Shown piece after piece: positions 52,088 through 60,977 of a DNA stretch of 64,000 bases. The translations under genes and the position numbers were made by a program. Source of the DNA: Bacillota bacterium (GTDB lineage Bacteria; Bacillota; Clostridia; Christensenellales; SZUA-584); contig JAEWCC010000020.1 of the NCBI GenBank assembly GCA_023390815.1, positions 9,397 to 73,396 of the forward strand, in the 5' to 3' direction. Under the pieces are notes generated by a model. It saw only the letters and a program-made list of their open reading frames with translations, did not search any database and was not told the origin of the DNA. Each line of letters starts with the position of its first letter. Position 1 is the stretch's first letter.

Positions 52088-52116
52088 ATCATATAACAAC
52101 ATGCGTGTTGATTCAA
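52088..52116 (-). promoter_or_regulatory. promoter of the TetR gene with operator in the spacer
   Basis: Minus strand TTGAAT (52116-52111), 17-bp spacer, TATGAT (52093-52088). The spacer contains CAACA and TGTTG (52097-52110), a 5-4-5 inverted repeat, the usual place for a TetR operator. Confidence 0.6.
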
Positions 52117-52198
52117 TCGCTCCGGACACATTCCCATGATATCCCATGAATAGTTCGCGCCTCATTCATGAACATACCGTAAATTTCAACCATGAAGA

Positions 52199-52227
52199 TT
52201 GTGAAACAAAAATGGCCATGATATATT
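52199..52227 (+). promoter_or_regulatory. sigma-A promoter of the DUF5685 operon
   Basis: TTGTGA (52199-52204), 17-bp spacer, TATATT (52222-52227), about 10 nt before a +1 that gives a short leader to ATG 52244. Confidence 0.55.
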
Positions 52228-52243
52228 GTAGCGGGAGAAGAGC

Positions 52244-53110
52244 ATGTTCGGATATGTGCAGCCTTTGAAGCCGGAGTTAAAGGTCAAGGAGAACGAGGCG
52301 TTTCAGGGCTACTACTGCGGCCTGTGCAAGGCGATAAAAGAAAATTATACGAATGCGGCGCGTTTTATGCTAAACTACGATTGCGCCGTGCTGATGCTGC
52401 TTTTCTCGTCGATGAGCGGCGAAACGCCTGCGGTACGCCGCGAGCGCTGCATCGCAAGCCCGCTCAAAAAGAAAACGATCGTGTCGTCGCCCGAAGCGCC
52501 GTACGCCGCGGCAGTCAACGTGCTGCTGGGTGTCAGCAAAATCGACGATACCGCGCGCGATGACCACCGTTTTTCGGCCCGTGCGCTGTCACTGTTTTAC
52601 CGCCACGTGCACAGCCGCGCCGCAAAGGATTATCCGGAGCTCGCCGGGGTGTTTCGTCAGCGGCTTGAAGCCTTGAGCGCTTTGGAGCGGCAGGGCTGCA
52701 CGGAAATCGACGCGGTATCAAACGAGTTTGCGCAGATGCTGGCTGCCGTGTTCTCGCTGGCGCCATTCGAATTCGTGGACGAGGCGTCCCGCAGGGCATT
52801 GTGGCATTTCGGCTACAACCTCGGGCGCTGGATCTATATCGCGGACGCGGCGGACGACCTCGAGAAGGACTGGAAGGCCGGGAGCTACAACGTATTCATC
52901 AAGCGATCAATCGCAGACATTGCGGAGCTGCGCGAAGCCGTAAGCGAGGAAGCGCAGTTCAATCTGCACGTTTCGCTGGCTGAAGCGTGCGGCGCGTACG
53001 AGCTGCTCGATATCAAAAGAGACAAACCGCTGCTCGATAACATCATGTATCTGGGGTTGGCGGACAAGACACAAAAGGTGCTGAAGGGGAAAGCAAATGG
53101 ATCCGTATAA
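52244..53110 (+). CDS. DUF5685 family protein
   Basis: Soluble, mostly helical protein of 288 aa. The N-terminus MFGYVQPLKPELKVKENEAFQGYYCGLCKAI is the recognisable family start, with CxxC at residues 25-28. The segment GRWIYIADAADDLEKDWKAGSYNVF resembles the Asp-rich motif of isoprenoid-synthase folds. No activity is known. It overlaps the DnaJ-domain gene by 14 bp and forms a trio with it and a membrane protein. Confidence 0.83.
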   Translation: MFGYVQPLKPELKVKENEAFQGYYCGLCKAIKENYTNAARFMLNYDCAVLMLLFSSMSGETPAVRRERCIASPLKKKTIVSSPEAPYAAAVNVLLGVSKIDDTARDDHRFSARALSLFYRHVHSRAAKDYPELAGVFRQRLEALSALERQGCTEIDAVSNEFAQMLAAVFSLAPFEFVDEASRRALWHFGYNLGRWIYIADAADDLEKDWKAGSYNVFIKRSIADIAELREAVSEEAQFNLHVSLAEACGAYELLDIKRDKPLLDNIMYLGLADKTQKVLKGKANGSV

Positions 53111-53726
53111 AGTATTGGGGGTCAGCCCATCCGCAACGGATGAGGAAGTGAAAAGTGCATACAGGCAGCTTGCCAAGAAGTATCACCCCGACCGCTATCG
53201 CGGCCACGACCTGCAGGACCTCGCGGGCGAGAAGCTAAAGCAGATCAACGAGGCATACGATACGATCCAGAAGGATCGCCAGAGCGGCCACTACAGCAAT
53301 ACGGGTGCGGGTTCATCCTCGTCAGGCTCCTCGTCTTACTCCTCCTCGTATTCGGGGTCATCTCAGTTCGCAGAGGTACGCCGCGCCATGCAGACGGGCG
53401 ACCTGACGCGCGCGGATACGTTGCTCGATACCATGAGCAACCGCAACGCCGAGTGGCACTACTGGAAGGGCATGGTGCTGCTTCGCAAGGGCTGGTACGA
53501 CGGCGCACGGCAGCATTTCGCGACCGCGTGCAGCATGGACCCCAGCAATCTGGAATATGCAAACGCGTACAACACCCTCAACCGCAGCGCGGGCGGATAC
53601 GGCCAGACGTTCTACGGCAACCAGCGCACGGGAGGAAACAGTGACGTGTGCGGCATTTGCTCCGGGCTGCTCTGCGCGGACTGCTGCTGCGAGTGCGCGG
53701 GCGGGGACTGCATCCCCTGCTGCTGA
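53097..53726 (+). CDS. J-domain protein with cysteine-rich C-terminus
   Basis: Protein of 209 aa. The J domain (1-68) has the HPD motif (YHPDRY), which stimulates DnaK ATPase. It is followed by a Gly/Ser-rich linker (about 75-100), a helical TPR-like part (about 105-165), and a tail with about ten cysteines (CGICSGLLCADCCCEC). It is not DnaJ proper, as the G/F and zinc-finger layout is absent. It overlaps the DUF5685 gene. Confidence 0.88.
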   Translation: MDPYKVLGVSPSATDEEVKSAYRQLAKKYHPDRYRGHDLQDLAGEKLKQINEAYDTIQKDRQSGHYSNTGAGSSSSGSSSYSSSYSGSSQFAEVRRAMQTGDLTRADTLLDTMSNRNAEWHYWKGMVLLRKGWYDGARQHFATACSMDPSNLEYANAYNTLNRSAGGYGQTFYGNQRTGGNSDVCGICSGLLCADCCCECAGGDCIPCC

Positions 53727-53759
53727 GATTTTAAAACGCCATGAGAGGAAGATACCGCA

Positions 53760-54302
53760 ATGCCAAGGTTTAAACGCACATCTCACCGAGTAAGCCTGAC
53801 CGCGATGTTCGCCTCAATGTCGCTGCTGTTTTTATACCTCGCATCCGTGCTGCCTTCGGGCCGCATTGCGATGTTCTTTTTAAGCTCCATATTCGTCATG
53901 GGCCTCGTGCTGGAGGAGGAGATCGGCCTCGCGTTTCTGATGTTCGCGGCCGTTTCGCTGCTCTCGCTTCCGCTGCTGCCCAATCCGTATCTCGTGATTC
54001 CTTATGTGCTGTTCTTCGGCCATTACGGCATCGGCAAATTCTATATTGAAACCCACTTCCGGGACAAAGTCGTGCGCTATATCATCAAGCTGCTCTACTA
54101 TAACGTTGCGCTCGTGCTGATCTACTTGCTCATCGATCTTGCGGATGAAGACCTGTTGGATACCCTCATATCCTTCGACAAGATCGCGATTTGGATTCTG
54201 ATCCCGCTCGCGGAACTCGCCTTCGTGGTATACGACTACGCTTTCACCAAGGTCACCGGCTATTATTTCAACAACATCCGCCGCAAGCTCATGAAGGACT
54301 AA
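53760..54302 (+). CDS. polytopic membrane protein of the DUF5685/DnaJ trio
   Basis: Protein of 180 aa with five or six hydrophobic segments (about 14-32, 35-52, 58-75, 80-90, 108-125 and 140-160) and a basic C-terminus. GAGGAAG precedes the ATG. It follows the J-domain gene on the same strand. Function unknown. Confidence 0.8.
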   Translation: MPRFKRTSHRVSLTAMFASMSLLFLYLASVLPSGRIAMFFLSSIFVMGLVLEEEIGLAFLMFAAVSLLSLPLLPNPYLVIPYVLFFGHYGIGKFYIETHFRDKVVRYIIKLLYYNVALVLIYLLIDLADEDLLDTLISFDKIAIWILIPLAELAFVVYDYAFTKVTGYYFNNIRRKLMKD

Positions 54303-54350
54303 ACCGGCACGCCAAGCATTCACCATTGTTTGTCACAAACAAGGTATAAG

Positions 54351-54683
54351 GTGTCGAAGATTACCTTGTTTCAGTTCAAAAAAATCATGGAACATGACGT
54401 ATTATCCAAACGTTTGTGTATTGAAATTCACTTTTTCATTGATGATGATGTTAAATACGCTTCATGTTGGACGGGTAAACTGCCTTCAGCCGGAGAAGTT
54501 CCACACGAAGTATTTTGGTATGGGCTCGTGCCAGATGGCTCTCAGGCGTTTAATTTCAATTCGCTTGATTTATTAAAGGCTCCTGTTTTTTACGGACGCA
54601 GCATGATCGAACTCTGGGATCGCGTTACAATCGACAGTATCGACAGCCTCGACACAGAATACCGCCTGCCATATTACTTATAA
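54351..54683 (+). CDS. hypothetical protein
   Basis: Soluble protein of 110 aa, somewhat AT-rich. GTG 54351 is preceded by AAGG at 6 nt; a TTG at 54330 in the same frame has no site. It shows FYGRSMIELWDRV and ends EYRLPYYL, a pattern I have seen in small orphan proteins of Bacillota but cannot name. No neighbours explain it. Confidence 0.6.
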   Translation: MSKITLFQFKKIMEHDVLSKRLCIEIHFFIDDDVKYASCWTGKLPSAGEVPHEVFWYGLVPDGSQAFNFNSLDLLKAPVFYGRSMIELWDRVTIDSIDSLDTEYRLPYYL

Positions 54684-54712
54684 CCCCTTCTGGTATCCCG
54701 TCATTGCCCTGA

Positions 54713-55426
54713 TTAGACCTTATCGTGCGTCAAATCGCTGCTGCCCCATATCGGGATCGCTTCGCCCAAGTATTTCGGCTGCGGTAAAAATATGTTGACG
54801 TAGAAATAGTCTTTCGCGCGTGCCAGCGCTTCGCGCAGCGCCTGCTGCCCTTCGTTCCCGTATTCGCGCGCTTCGGTGTTGACACCATACGCGGCAATGC
54901 CCAGCCTTCGCGCGTCGTACACGGCGCGGTCAAGATTCACCTGCTGCGTCACGATGATGGCGCTTTCCACACAAAAAACGTCGCGCGCGCGGTACATGCT
55001 CTCGTAGGTCGAGAAGCCCGCGTGGTCAAGGAAAATGTCCTCCTTCGGGACTCCCTTCGATACGGCGTAATCCATCATCGCGTTCACTTCATCATAGTCG
55101 GTCTGCCCATGGTCGCCCGAAAGCAGCATCACGTCCGCCTTGCCCGCCTCGTATACCGCAATTGCGGTATCCATCCGGTCCCTCAGCACCCCCGAAAGAC
55201 GGTCCCCGCTGTACACCTTTGCGCCCAGCACCATCACGCAGTCGGCTTTTTCAAACTTTTCCACTTCCTCGATGCCGGTGATATACTGCGACGCAAGCCG
55301 CGAGACCTCCGCATTGGTCAGTCCTATCGTCAGCACGGCAGCCAGCGCCAGCCCGCCCACCGCCAGCAGCCATATCCAGCGCTTTTTTAAGCGTTTCTTC
55401 GTTCGCACAAGCTCTCCTTCCGTCAT
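54713..55426 (-). CDS. SanA/YdcF-like DUF218 membrane protein
   Basis: Protein of 237 aa. A basic start and one helix (about 15-37) are followed by the DUF218 domain. Visible are VMVLGAKVYSGDRLSGVLRDRMD, LLSGDHGQTDYDEVNAM and STYESMYRARDVF. Homologues (SanA, YdcF, ElyC) affect cell-envelope permeability or lipid-carrier balance. It overlaps the 55423 gene by 4 bp. Confidence 0.9.
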   Translation of the reverse strand: MTEGELVRTKKRLKKRWIWLLAVGGLALAAVLTIGLTNAEVSRLASQYITGIEEVEKFEKADCVMVLGAKVYSGDRLSGVLRDRMDTAIAVYEAGKADVMLLSGDHGQTDYDEVNAMMDYAVSKGVPKEDIFLDHAGFSTYESMYRARDVFCVESAIIVTQQVNLDRAVYDARRLGIAAYGVNTEAREYGNEGQQALREALARAKDYFYVNIFLPQPKYLGEAIPIWGSSDLTHDKV

Positions 55427-56589
55427 TGCCCCGCATACGGGAACACATAATATCCCCGTCCTGCTGTTATCTCATATTCAATGGTCGAGGTCTGCATGTC
55501 CCCGTTCGCATCGGGCAGTGTCTGTACCTCCGATTGGACCACACGGGTATTTCCATAGAATTCGAAGTGATCGTCAATCGTCGCGGCAAGGCCGTTCTCC
55601 CGGATAAAGTCGGCAATCGCCTGCGCGTCGCTGTCCTGCGTCAGGCCCGCCTGCATCGCGAGCGTGATCGCGTCGTCGTCGAGATAATAATAGCGCTGAT
55701 CCGTCACTCGCCCGCCACTGATCGAGTCGATGCTGACGGCGAACAGCTTGTCGAAAACGCCGCTCTCCGACGCGATGAACTGCGCTCGGAGCTGCGCGTT
55801 GCTCAGGATATACAGCACCGTAACGTACTCTTGTTTCTGGCCTGCTTCATCGAACCGGATGTTGTGATACGTCACCCTGCCATTTTTATATTCGATTGCG
55901 GCGAGGTCCTCCACGCCCTGGTAAAAAGTCAAAGCGTCGCTCGCTTCATCGTACGAATATAGCCGGACCACCGAGTTGTACTGGTCCACCAGCCTGCCCG
56001 GATCGTCGATATCGCGGATCAAAATCGTGTTACCGGATCCGTCGACCGCTTCCTTGTAGGACTCGTGCAGGTAGAACCTTCCGCCCCTATTGCCGGTATT
56101 CTTCAGCTCGCTCACCTTATCGTACCATGTCAGCGTCTTTACGCCGTTTTCCACATGGATGATCGCGAGCAGTTCGTCATCCGCATCCTTGATCGCGTAA
56201 TCCCCGTCCGCGCTGACGAGCGCCTTTAATACCTCCGGGTCGCGGCTGACCGGCACCTTGATAGTAAGCGGCAGTGCAACAGCCGCCGCAATCACCGCCG
56301 CCGCCAGCACCAGCCGCAGCACCATAAAAAAGCGCTGTGCAAACTGCCTGTCGGCAAAATGCCTCTGCGCGAGGCTGCGGGCCGTACGGCCCTTCACCGC
56401 TTCCTCCGTACCGCACAGGCCGCATACGCTTTCGTAGCGCACGCGCAGCGGGATCAGGTTGATGCCGAATATAACCAAATATCGGACCGTTTTCTCCATC
56501 CGGTATTCGATGCTCTTTTTGCACGACGCGCATTTGTCGCTTGTGAACGATCCGAGCACGGTTTTCTTTTCGCGTATACCAAATATCAT
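55423..56589 (-). CDS. zinc-ribbon membrane protein with large extracytoplasmic domain
   Basis: Protein of 388 aa. The N-terminus has CASCKK and CGLCG, likely a zinc ribbon; one helix lies near residues 87-108; the rest is a beta-rich extracytoplasmic domain ending GYYVFPYAGQ. The ATG at 56589 has GGGAGAAG upstream and was preferred to earlier in-frame starts. It is first of a unit with the SanA-like gene. Function unknown. Confidence 0.68.
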   Translation of the reverse strand: MIFGIREKKTVLGSFTSDKCASCKKSIEYRMEKTVRYLVIFGINLIPLRVRYESVCGLCGTEEAVKGRTARSLAQRHFADRQFAQRFFMVLRLVLAAAVIAAAVALPLTIKVPVSRDPEVLKALVSADGDYAIKDADDELLAIIHVENGVKTLTWYDKVSELKNTGNRGGRFYLHESYKEAVDGSGNTILIRDIDDPGRLVDQYNSVVRLYSYDEASDALTFYQGVEDLAAIEYKNGRVTYHNIRFDEAGQKQEYVTVLYILSNAQLRAQFIASESGVFDKLFAVSIDSISGGRVTDQRYYYLDDDAITLAMQAGLTQDSDAQAIADFIRENGLAATIDDHFEFYGNTRVVQSEVQTLPDANGDMQTSTIEYEITAGRGYYVFPYAGQ

Positions 56590-56680
56590 GGCTTCTCCCA
56601 TCATACGGCGCACTTTTGTCTGATTGTACCATACATTTTCCATTTTGTTTGTGAATATTCATAGTACAAAGGAGGCCGCT

Positions 56681-57010
56681 ATGCCGCTCTATCCCATGCG
56701 ATTTGCCGTATCGCCCGAAAAAAATGAACGCATCGAAGCCGTGGTGACGCTGCCTGAAGAACCGCGCAGCATACTGCACGGGACGGTATACGACTCCGAG
56801 GGAAACCGCGTCAAAGACGCCGTCGTGCGCCTGTTCCAGTGTTCGGACGAGAAGCTCACGCCCGCGGGCGACACCTTTACCGACGCGGACGGGGAGTTTG
56901 TTTTCGGGCCTCTTCTCTGCGAAAAACGCTACGTCGTCAAGGTCTATGTCAGTGGCGTGATACTGCGCGAGATGACCGTGCGCCCGGAAAAAAAGCGTGC
57001 CCCAAAATAG
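56681..57010 (+). CDS. small carboxypeptidase-regulatory-like (Ig-fold) protein
   Basis: Protein of 109 aa with AAAGGAGG before its ATG. Residues 30-100 form a CarboxypepD_reg-type beta sandwich (GTVYDSEGNRVKDAVVRLF, DTFTDADGEFVFGPL). No signal peptide. Similar small proteins in Clostridia are of unknown role. It stands alone between two transcription units. Confidence 0.75.
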   Translation: MPLYPMRFAVSPEKNERIEAVVTLPEEPRSILHGTVYDSEGNRVKDAVVRLFQCSDEKLTPAGDTFTDADGEFVFGPLLCEKRYVVKVYVSGVILREMTVRPEKKRAPK

Positions 57011-57195
57011 TCCTTTTCCATTCAATCCATCCTGATATTAACATCTAGCCACACTTTCTCTGTTAAGTTTACCTGCTAATATACCGATATTGTTAATAAC
57101 AGTGGATCAAATGTCTGCGCGCCGCGCATGGAAGCGCTGGAATTCCTCGCGTGCAGTACGCCGGCAAGCCACGGACAGAAGGCAGGTGGCTTATT

Positions 57196-58272
57196 TTGCA
57201 ACTAAACGTACTCAGTGTCCTTCTTGAAAAGACGCTCGATTTTGGCGCAACCGACCTGCACATTTGCGCTGGGGCGCATCCTTTGATGCGCGTTAATTCG
57301 CGGCTGCAGAAAATCCCCGATACGAATGTATTGAGCGCGGGCGAGGTGCAAAACATCGTATTCCAGAGCCTCGATACGGAGATGCTCGCCCAGCTGCAGC
57401 GCGACCGGGTTGTCGATTTCTCCTACTCGATGCATGGCTATGGGCGGTTCCGCTGCAACTTCTATAAGCAGCGCGGCACCTATGCCATTGCAATCCGCAT
57501 GCTGCCGCTGGCGATTCCTTCCTTCGATTCGCTGCATTTGCCCGAAACAATCCTGCGATTCACTAAAAAGAGCACCGGGCTTGTGCTTTGTACCGGTTCC
57601 ACGGGCTGCGGAAAGTCCACAACGCTCGCTTGCCTTATCGATGTCATCAATAAGGAAAACGCATATCACATCCTCACCATTGAGGACCCGGTGGAATACC
57701 TGCACACCCATCAGAACAGCATCGTCACACAGCGGGAGATCGGTGAGGACGCGCCGTCGTTCGCGGATGCACTGCGCAGCGCGCTCCGGCAGGACCCCGA
57801 CGTGATCATGGTGGGCGAAATGCGCGACAAGGAAACGATGTCGATCGCACTGTCCGCCGCCGAAACAGGCCACCTCGTTTTCTCCACACTGCATACCATC
57901 GGCGCGGTCAAGACGATTGACCGCATACTCGACTCGTTCCCGGCCGATCAGGTCAACCAGGTGCGCAGCCAGCTTGCGACCGTGCTCGAGGGCATCGTCT
58001 CCCAGCAACTGCTACCCAAGAAGGACGGGGACGGGCTGGTGCCTGCGTGCGAGGTGCTGGTTGTCACGCCCGCCGTACGCAATATGATCCGTGAGGAAAA
58101 GCAATTCCAGATTCAGAACATCATCCAGACCGGCAAAGATCAGGGCATGTGCTCGATGGAACGCAGCCTCTCAGAGCTTGCGGCAGCCGGACTGATCGAT
58201 GAAATATACGCAAAATACAAGGCGCAGGACGCGAGGTTATTCGAACAATACCTGAACCTCGCGAAGCGTTAA
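57196..58272 (+). CDS. pilT: type IV pilus retraction-type ATPase PilT
   Basis: Hexameric ATPase of 358 aa. N-terminal PAS-like part with DFGATDLHICAGAHP; Walker A GSTGCGKSTT; Asp box ILTIEDPVEYLH; Walker B VIMVGEMRDKETM, where GEMRD fits PilT rather than PilB (GEIRD); His box GHLVFSTLHT. The TTG at 57196 has AGGTGG 6 nt upstream and matches family N-termini. It is first of seven same-strand genes. No PilB is in the window. Confidence 0.93.
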   Translation: MQLNVLSVLLEKTLDFGATDLHICAGAHPLMRVNSRLQKIPDTNVLSAGEVQNIVFQSLDTEMLAQLQRDRVVDFSYSMHGYGRFRCNFYKQRGTYAIAIRMLPLAIPSFDSLHLPETILRFTKKSTGLVLCTGSTGCGKSTTLACLIDVINKENAYHILTIEDPVEYLHTHQNSIVTQREIGEDAPSFADALRSALRQDPDVIMVGEMRDKETMSIALSAAETGHLVFSTLHTIGAVKTIDRILDSFPADQVNQVRSQLATVLEGIVSQQLLPKKDGDGLVPACEVLVVTPAVRNMIREEKQFQIQNIIQTGKDQGMCSMERSLSELAAAGLIDEIYAKYKAQDARLFEQYLNLAKR

Positions 58273-58281
58273 GGAGTACCT

Positions 58282-59325
58282 ATGAGCAAGCAGTTATCAG
58301 GCAAGGAGCTTTCTTCCCTCTCCCGGGAACTCGCGCTAGTGATGGATTCCGACCTGTCCCTGCAGGAGGGCATGGCGTTGGTCAGTGCGCAGACACAATC
58401 GAAGCCGGTGCGCCAGATGCTGGACCGCGTCACCGAGCGCCTCAACGAAGGGCATTCGATGGCCGAGGCGTTCGCGCAGGAGAATCGCTGCCTGCCCAAT
58501 TTCTACATTGAAATGATTCGCATGGGCGAGCAGAGCGGCAATATGGACAAGGTTCTGATCCGCCTCGCGGACTCGTACGACAAGGACGCCGAAGTTTCCG
58601 GCAAGGTGATTTCCGCGGTTACCTACCCCATCATCCTCTCCGTGCTGATGCTCTGCGTGATCGTGCTGCTGATCGTCGAGGTGTTGCCCATGTTCGAGGA
58701 AGTGCTCGCCTCACTGGGCGGACAGATGCCCGGCATCACGCGTGCGCTGCTCGATATCGGCCGCTTCATTGGAGACTATTTCTACATCCTGCTCGGCATT
58801 ATCGCCGTGCTCGTGATTGCAGCAGTCTTGATGCGCCAAACGGTGGAAGGAAGGGAAAAGCTGGACCAATGGGCGCTTCGCACGCCGATACGCGGGCACA
58901 TCCAGCGTGACATCGCCTGCGTACGCTTTGCGCGCAGTCTTTCAATGCTGATTAAAAGCGGCATCGGCATTGCGGAAAGTATGCATATGGTCGCCGCGAC
59001 GATGACCAACACGTTTATCCGCGTACGGCTGCGCAAGGCCGCCACGGATATTGAAAAAGGAAAGACGCTGCAGGAGGCAATCGTACCGCTCAAGCTGTTC
59101 CCCGACCTGCTGCTGAAGATCCTCGCCGTCGGGGAGAGCACGGGTCATACCGACGACGTGCTCGACAAGACCGCCACCGTAATGGAACGCCGCCTCGATG
59201 AGCGGCTCGCGCGGCTGACGACGGTGCTTGAACCCGCGCTGATCATCGTGTTGTCATTGATCGTGGGCGTCGTGCTCGTGTCGGTGATATTGCCGGTCGC
59301 GCGCATCATGAACGCCGTAGGATAA
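58282..59325 (+). CDS. pilC: type IV pilus/type II secretion inner-membrane platform protein PilC
   Basis: Protein of 347 aa with two GspF repeats (about 5-120 and 205-325) and three membrane helices (about 110-135, 160-180, 315-340). It shows the family signature GExSG twice: RMGEQSGNMD and AVGESTGHTDDVL. It anchors the assembly ATPase at the membrane. It starts 9 bp after pilT. Confidence 0.93.
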   Translation: MSKQLSGKELSSLSRELALVMDSDLSLQEGMALVSAQTQSKPVRQMLDRVTERLNEGHSMAEAFAQENRCLPNFYIEMIRMGEQSGNMDKVLIRLADSYDKDAEVSGKVISAVTYPIILSVLMLCVIVLLIVEVLPMFEEVLASLGGQMPGITRALLDIGRFIGDYFYILLGIIAVLVIAAVLMRQTVEGREKLDQWALRTPIRGHIQRDIACVRFARSLSMLIKSGIGIAESMHMVAATMTNTFIRVRLRKAATDIEKGKTLQEAIVPLKLFPDLLLKILAVGESTGHTDDVLDKTATVMERRLDERLARLTTVLEPALIIVLSLIVGVVLVSVILPVARIMNAVG

Positions 59326-59329
59326 CCGT

Positions 59330-59650
59330 ATGAAGAACGCCAAATTGCCGGTGATTAGCTTGATTGCCAGCCTGCTCATCATTGCGATTGCGGGCGGGGC
59401 GCTGCTCATCGGTCTGTCCGGTTTTGCGGGCAGCTACAGCGATCAGAAAGCCGCCGAGGTGCGGGAGACGATACTCTCGTATGTCGCGCAGTGCTACGCG
59501 CTCGAGGGCGCGTATCCACCCGATCTCGAGTATCTGGCAGAGAAATACGGCCTGCAGCTCGACAAACAGCGGTATATCTACTTTTACGAATTATACGCGT
59601 CCAACATGCTGCCCGTAGTGCGCGTATTCCCCAGAGAGGCGGGTGACTGA
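59330..59650 (+). CDS. small membrane-anchored protein of the pilus operon
   Basis: Protein of 106 aa: N-terminal helix (about 8-30) and a short periplasm-like domain (YALEGAYPPDLEYLAEKYGLQL) that resembles the globular part of pseudopilins. There is no prepilin cleavage motif (GFTLxE). It starts 4 bp after pilC. Likely a minor component of the machine. Confidence 0.75.
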   Translation: MKNAKLPVISLIASLLIIAIAGGALLIGLSGFAGSYSDQKAAEVRETILSYVAQCYALEGAYPPDLEYLAEKYGLQLDKQRYIYFYELYASNMLPVVRVFPREAGD

Positions 59651-59651
59651 T

Positions 59652-60128
59652 ATGGCTTCGCGAAGCCGGGCGCTTTCGGTGGAAATGGTGATGGTCATGC
59701 TCGTGCTCGTCATATTCGCGCTCGTCGTGTTTACGCTGATCGGCGCGGGCGGGAGTGCGTACAACGGCATTCTGGGCAATAAGGAGAATATGCAGAGCGC
59801 GCGTGTGGCGTATTCGTATGTCAATATGAAGCTCAAGCAAAACGACGCGGAAGGCTTGATCAGTGTGGAAAAAACGGAGTTTGGGAACGCACTGATGATC
59901 CAATCGGCAAGCGGCAACTACCAAACCTACCTGTTTTTCAGCGAAGGCGCGCTATACGAATGCGTCACCGTACCGGGCAGGCAGCCTGCCGTAGCCGCAG
60001 CCAACCGCATCACCACACTCGATGATTTTGATGTGGAACGAAGCGGCCAGTATGTGAACATCACCTGTGCATGCAAAAACGGAGACCGCCTTCTCACCGT
60101 GGAAGGCACTATAGGATTACGGTCATGA
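59652..60128 (+). CDS. DUF4860-like pilus operon membrane protein
   Basis: Protein of 158 aa with one N-terminal helix (about 11-32) and an extracytoplasmic domain. It resembles proteins found in clostridial pil operons between pilC and prepilin genes. An in-frame GTG at 59643 overlapping the previous stop is an alternative start. It overlaps the next gene by 4 bp. Confidence 0.72.
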   Translation: MASRSRALSVEMVMVMLVLVIFALVVFTLIGAGGSAYNGILGNKENMQSARVAYSYVNMKLKQNDAEGLISVEKTEFGNALMIQSASGNYQTYLFFSEGALYECVTVPGRQPAVAAANRITTLDDFDVERSGQYVNITCACKNGDRLLTVEGTIGLRS

Positions 60129-60544
60129 GAAAACTGGGGCTGAAAAACAATAAAGGCTTTACGCTGGTTGAGGTCATCATCTCCATCGCGGCGCTCGGCA
60201 TCATCTGCGCCGTGTTGCTGCGCCTGTTCGTGCTCGCAAGCGACACCAACCAGCTGGCATCGGATAAGCAGTTGGCCGCGCTTTATGCCTCCTCGGTGGC
60301 CGAAACGCTGCTGTGTGCGGATACGCTGAGTGAAGGCCTGGGTGCGCTAGGCGCGGCTCCCTCTGATGCAGAGGATACTTACACGATCAGCAAAGACGGC
60401 TGCGACGTATCGCTTCGGGTAACGCCCCGCGACGATAACTACCCCGGCACGTTGGTCGATATCTGTGTGCAGGCTTTGCAGGACGGCAGCGTAATCGCCG
60501 AGATCAACACAGCAAAATATTATCAGGAGCAGAACGGTGCTTAG
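60125..60544 (+). CDS. prepilin-type N-terminal methylation-motif protein
   Basis: Protein of 139 aa. The type III signal NKGFTLVEVIISIAALG contains the cleavage Gly, methylated Phe and Glu 5, followed by the hydrophobic helix. This is the pilin or pseudopilin of the operon. ATG 60125 overlaps the previous stop (ATGA). A prepilin peptidase is not in this window. Confidence 0.92.
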   Translation: MRKLGLKNNKGFTLVEVIISIAALGIICAVLLRLFVLASDTNQLASDKQLAALYASSVAETLLCADTLSEGLGALGAAPSDAEDTYTISKDGCDVSLRVTPRDDNYPGTLVDICVQALQDGSVIAEINTAKYYQEQNGA

Positions 60545-60977
60545 AAACGTGCTTGCGTCCAAAAAGGGCGCTTCTTCCATACTCGTCATCATGCTGCTCG
60601 TGGTGCTGGTGGTGTTCGGCATCGCGGCGCTGACGACCGCGCTTTCCAGCATGCGCCTTACGCAAAAGGTTACGGACTGGAACGCGCAATATTACGAGGC
60701 GGAAGCCGCCGCGTGGGAGCGCTGCGCGCAGATCGACCGCGCGGTAAAGGATGCGCTCGCCGCTCCGGATACGGACGAAACTGCCGTGACAGCAGCGCTC
60801 TCGGCGCTGGATTTTGATACACAGCCCGAGGCCGCAGAGTCCGGTATGCGTATCGGCTATGAAGCATGGTCCAAGGACGGCGCGGTCGGTATCCGCGTCA
60901 GCCTCTCGCTCGACCTTTCGGACGGGAGCCTGCGCGTCGTGCAATGGCAGGAAACACAGCGGGAAGGTTCGGCATGA
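60537..60977 (+). CDS. PilX/minor-pilin-like membrane protein
   Basis: Protein of 146 aa, GTG start inside the end of the prepilin gene. The N-terminus KKGASSILVIMLLVVLVVFGIAAL resembles PilX-type minor components; YYEAEAAAWERC follows, typical of that group. It overlaps the next gene by 4 bp. Confidence 0.78.
   Translation: MLRNVLASKKGASSILVIMLLVVLVVFGIAALTTALSSMRLTQKVTDWNAQYYEAEAAAWERCAQIDRAVKDALAAPDTDETAVTAALSALDFDTQPEAAESGMRIGYEAWSKDGAVGIRVSLSLDLSDGSLRVVQWQETQREGSA

Noticed and set aside
57202..58008. Minus-strand frame of about 268 codons over pilT
   Set aside because: Antisense shadow; all PilT motifs are intact on the plus strand.
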